The translations under genes and the position numbers were made by a program. Of a stretch of 13,245 nt of DNA, positions 13,229 through 13,245 are shown in pieces. The notes under the pieces are model-generated. The model was not told the origin of the DNA, did not search any database, and worked only from the letters and a program-made list of their open reading frames with translations. The first letter of the stretch is position 1. Every line of letters starts with the position of its first letter. Source of the DNA: Flavobacteriales bacterium (GTDB lineage: Bacteria > Bacteroidota > Bacteroidia > Flavobacteriales_D > Parvicellaceae); assembly GCA_026993705.1 (NCBI GenBank), contig JALWSJ010000340.1, positions 1 through 13,245 of the forward strand, read 5' to 3'.

Positions 13229-13245
13229 ATAAATTAATCTTGAAT

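Overview
The window looks like a chromosomal piece of a Flavobacteriia-type member of the Bacteroidota. The DNA is AT-rich. Genes start behind A-rich leaders rather than Shine-Dalgarno sites. Several genes carry the Bacteroidota -7 promoter element TAnnTTTG, in the clearest cases with a TTG or TTTG about 19-20 bases upstream. The protein families, and the order tRNA-Leu / prs / rplY (ctc type) / pth, also fit. I cannot name the genus from sequence alone.

Layout. (1) Bases 1-1817: the tail of a hairpin-bearing intergenic repeat, then a sodium:solute symporter on the + strand. (2) Bases 1779-6239, - strand: an apparent operon reading FAD-dependent oxidoreductase (COG2509-like), GT2 glycosyltransferase (cellulose synthase-like), GT-C membrane mannosyltransferase-like protein. 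The last gene overlaps the symporter tail to tail. (3) Bases 6297-7541: ttcA (tRNA 2-thiolation), bracketed by two inverted copies of a ~145-base repeat that carries two hairpins. (4) Bases 7532-10745: an accessory island. A 159-base imperfect palindrome lies at its left edge and related repeat sequence at its right edge. Between them is a - strand gene run: a broken NAD(P)H oxidoreductase, a 5'-truncated YceI protein, a double-CDGSH iron-sulfur protein, a DoxX-like membrane protein, a MarR regulator, and a DODA-type extradiol dioxygenase. A good promoter with an overlapping palindromic operator candidate precedes the run. (5) Bases 10856-11030: tRNA-Leu(CAA), - strand, with its own promoter and terminator. 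(6) Bases 11071-13228, + strand: the housekeeping operon prs, rplY/ctc, pth.

How it fits together. The island looks like a MarR-controlled stress or redox operon that is decaying at its 5' ends. The first gene is a pseudogene with frameshifts and a stop. YceI has lost its first strand at a deletion junction with that pseudogene. The dioxygenase appears to have lost an ancestral start codon that overlapped the marR stop. The middle genes (CDGSH, DoxX, MarR) are intact and tightly packed. The most unusual non-coding features are the dispersed two-hairpin repeat, whose stems differ between copies but stay paired, the 159-base palindrome beside it, and a 36-base perfect palindrome inside the pth coding sequence.
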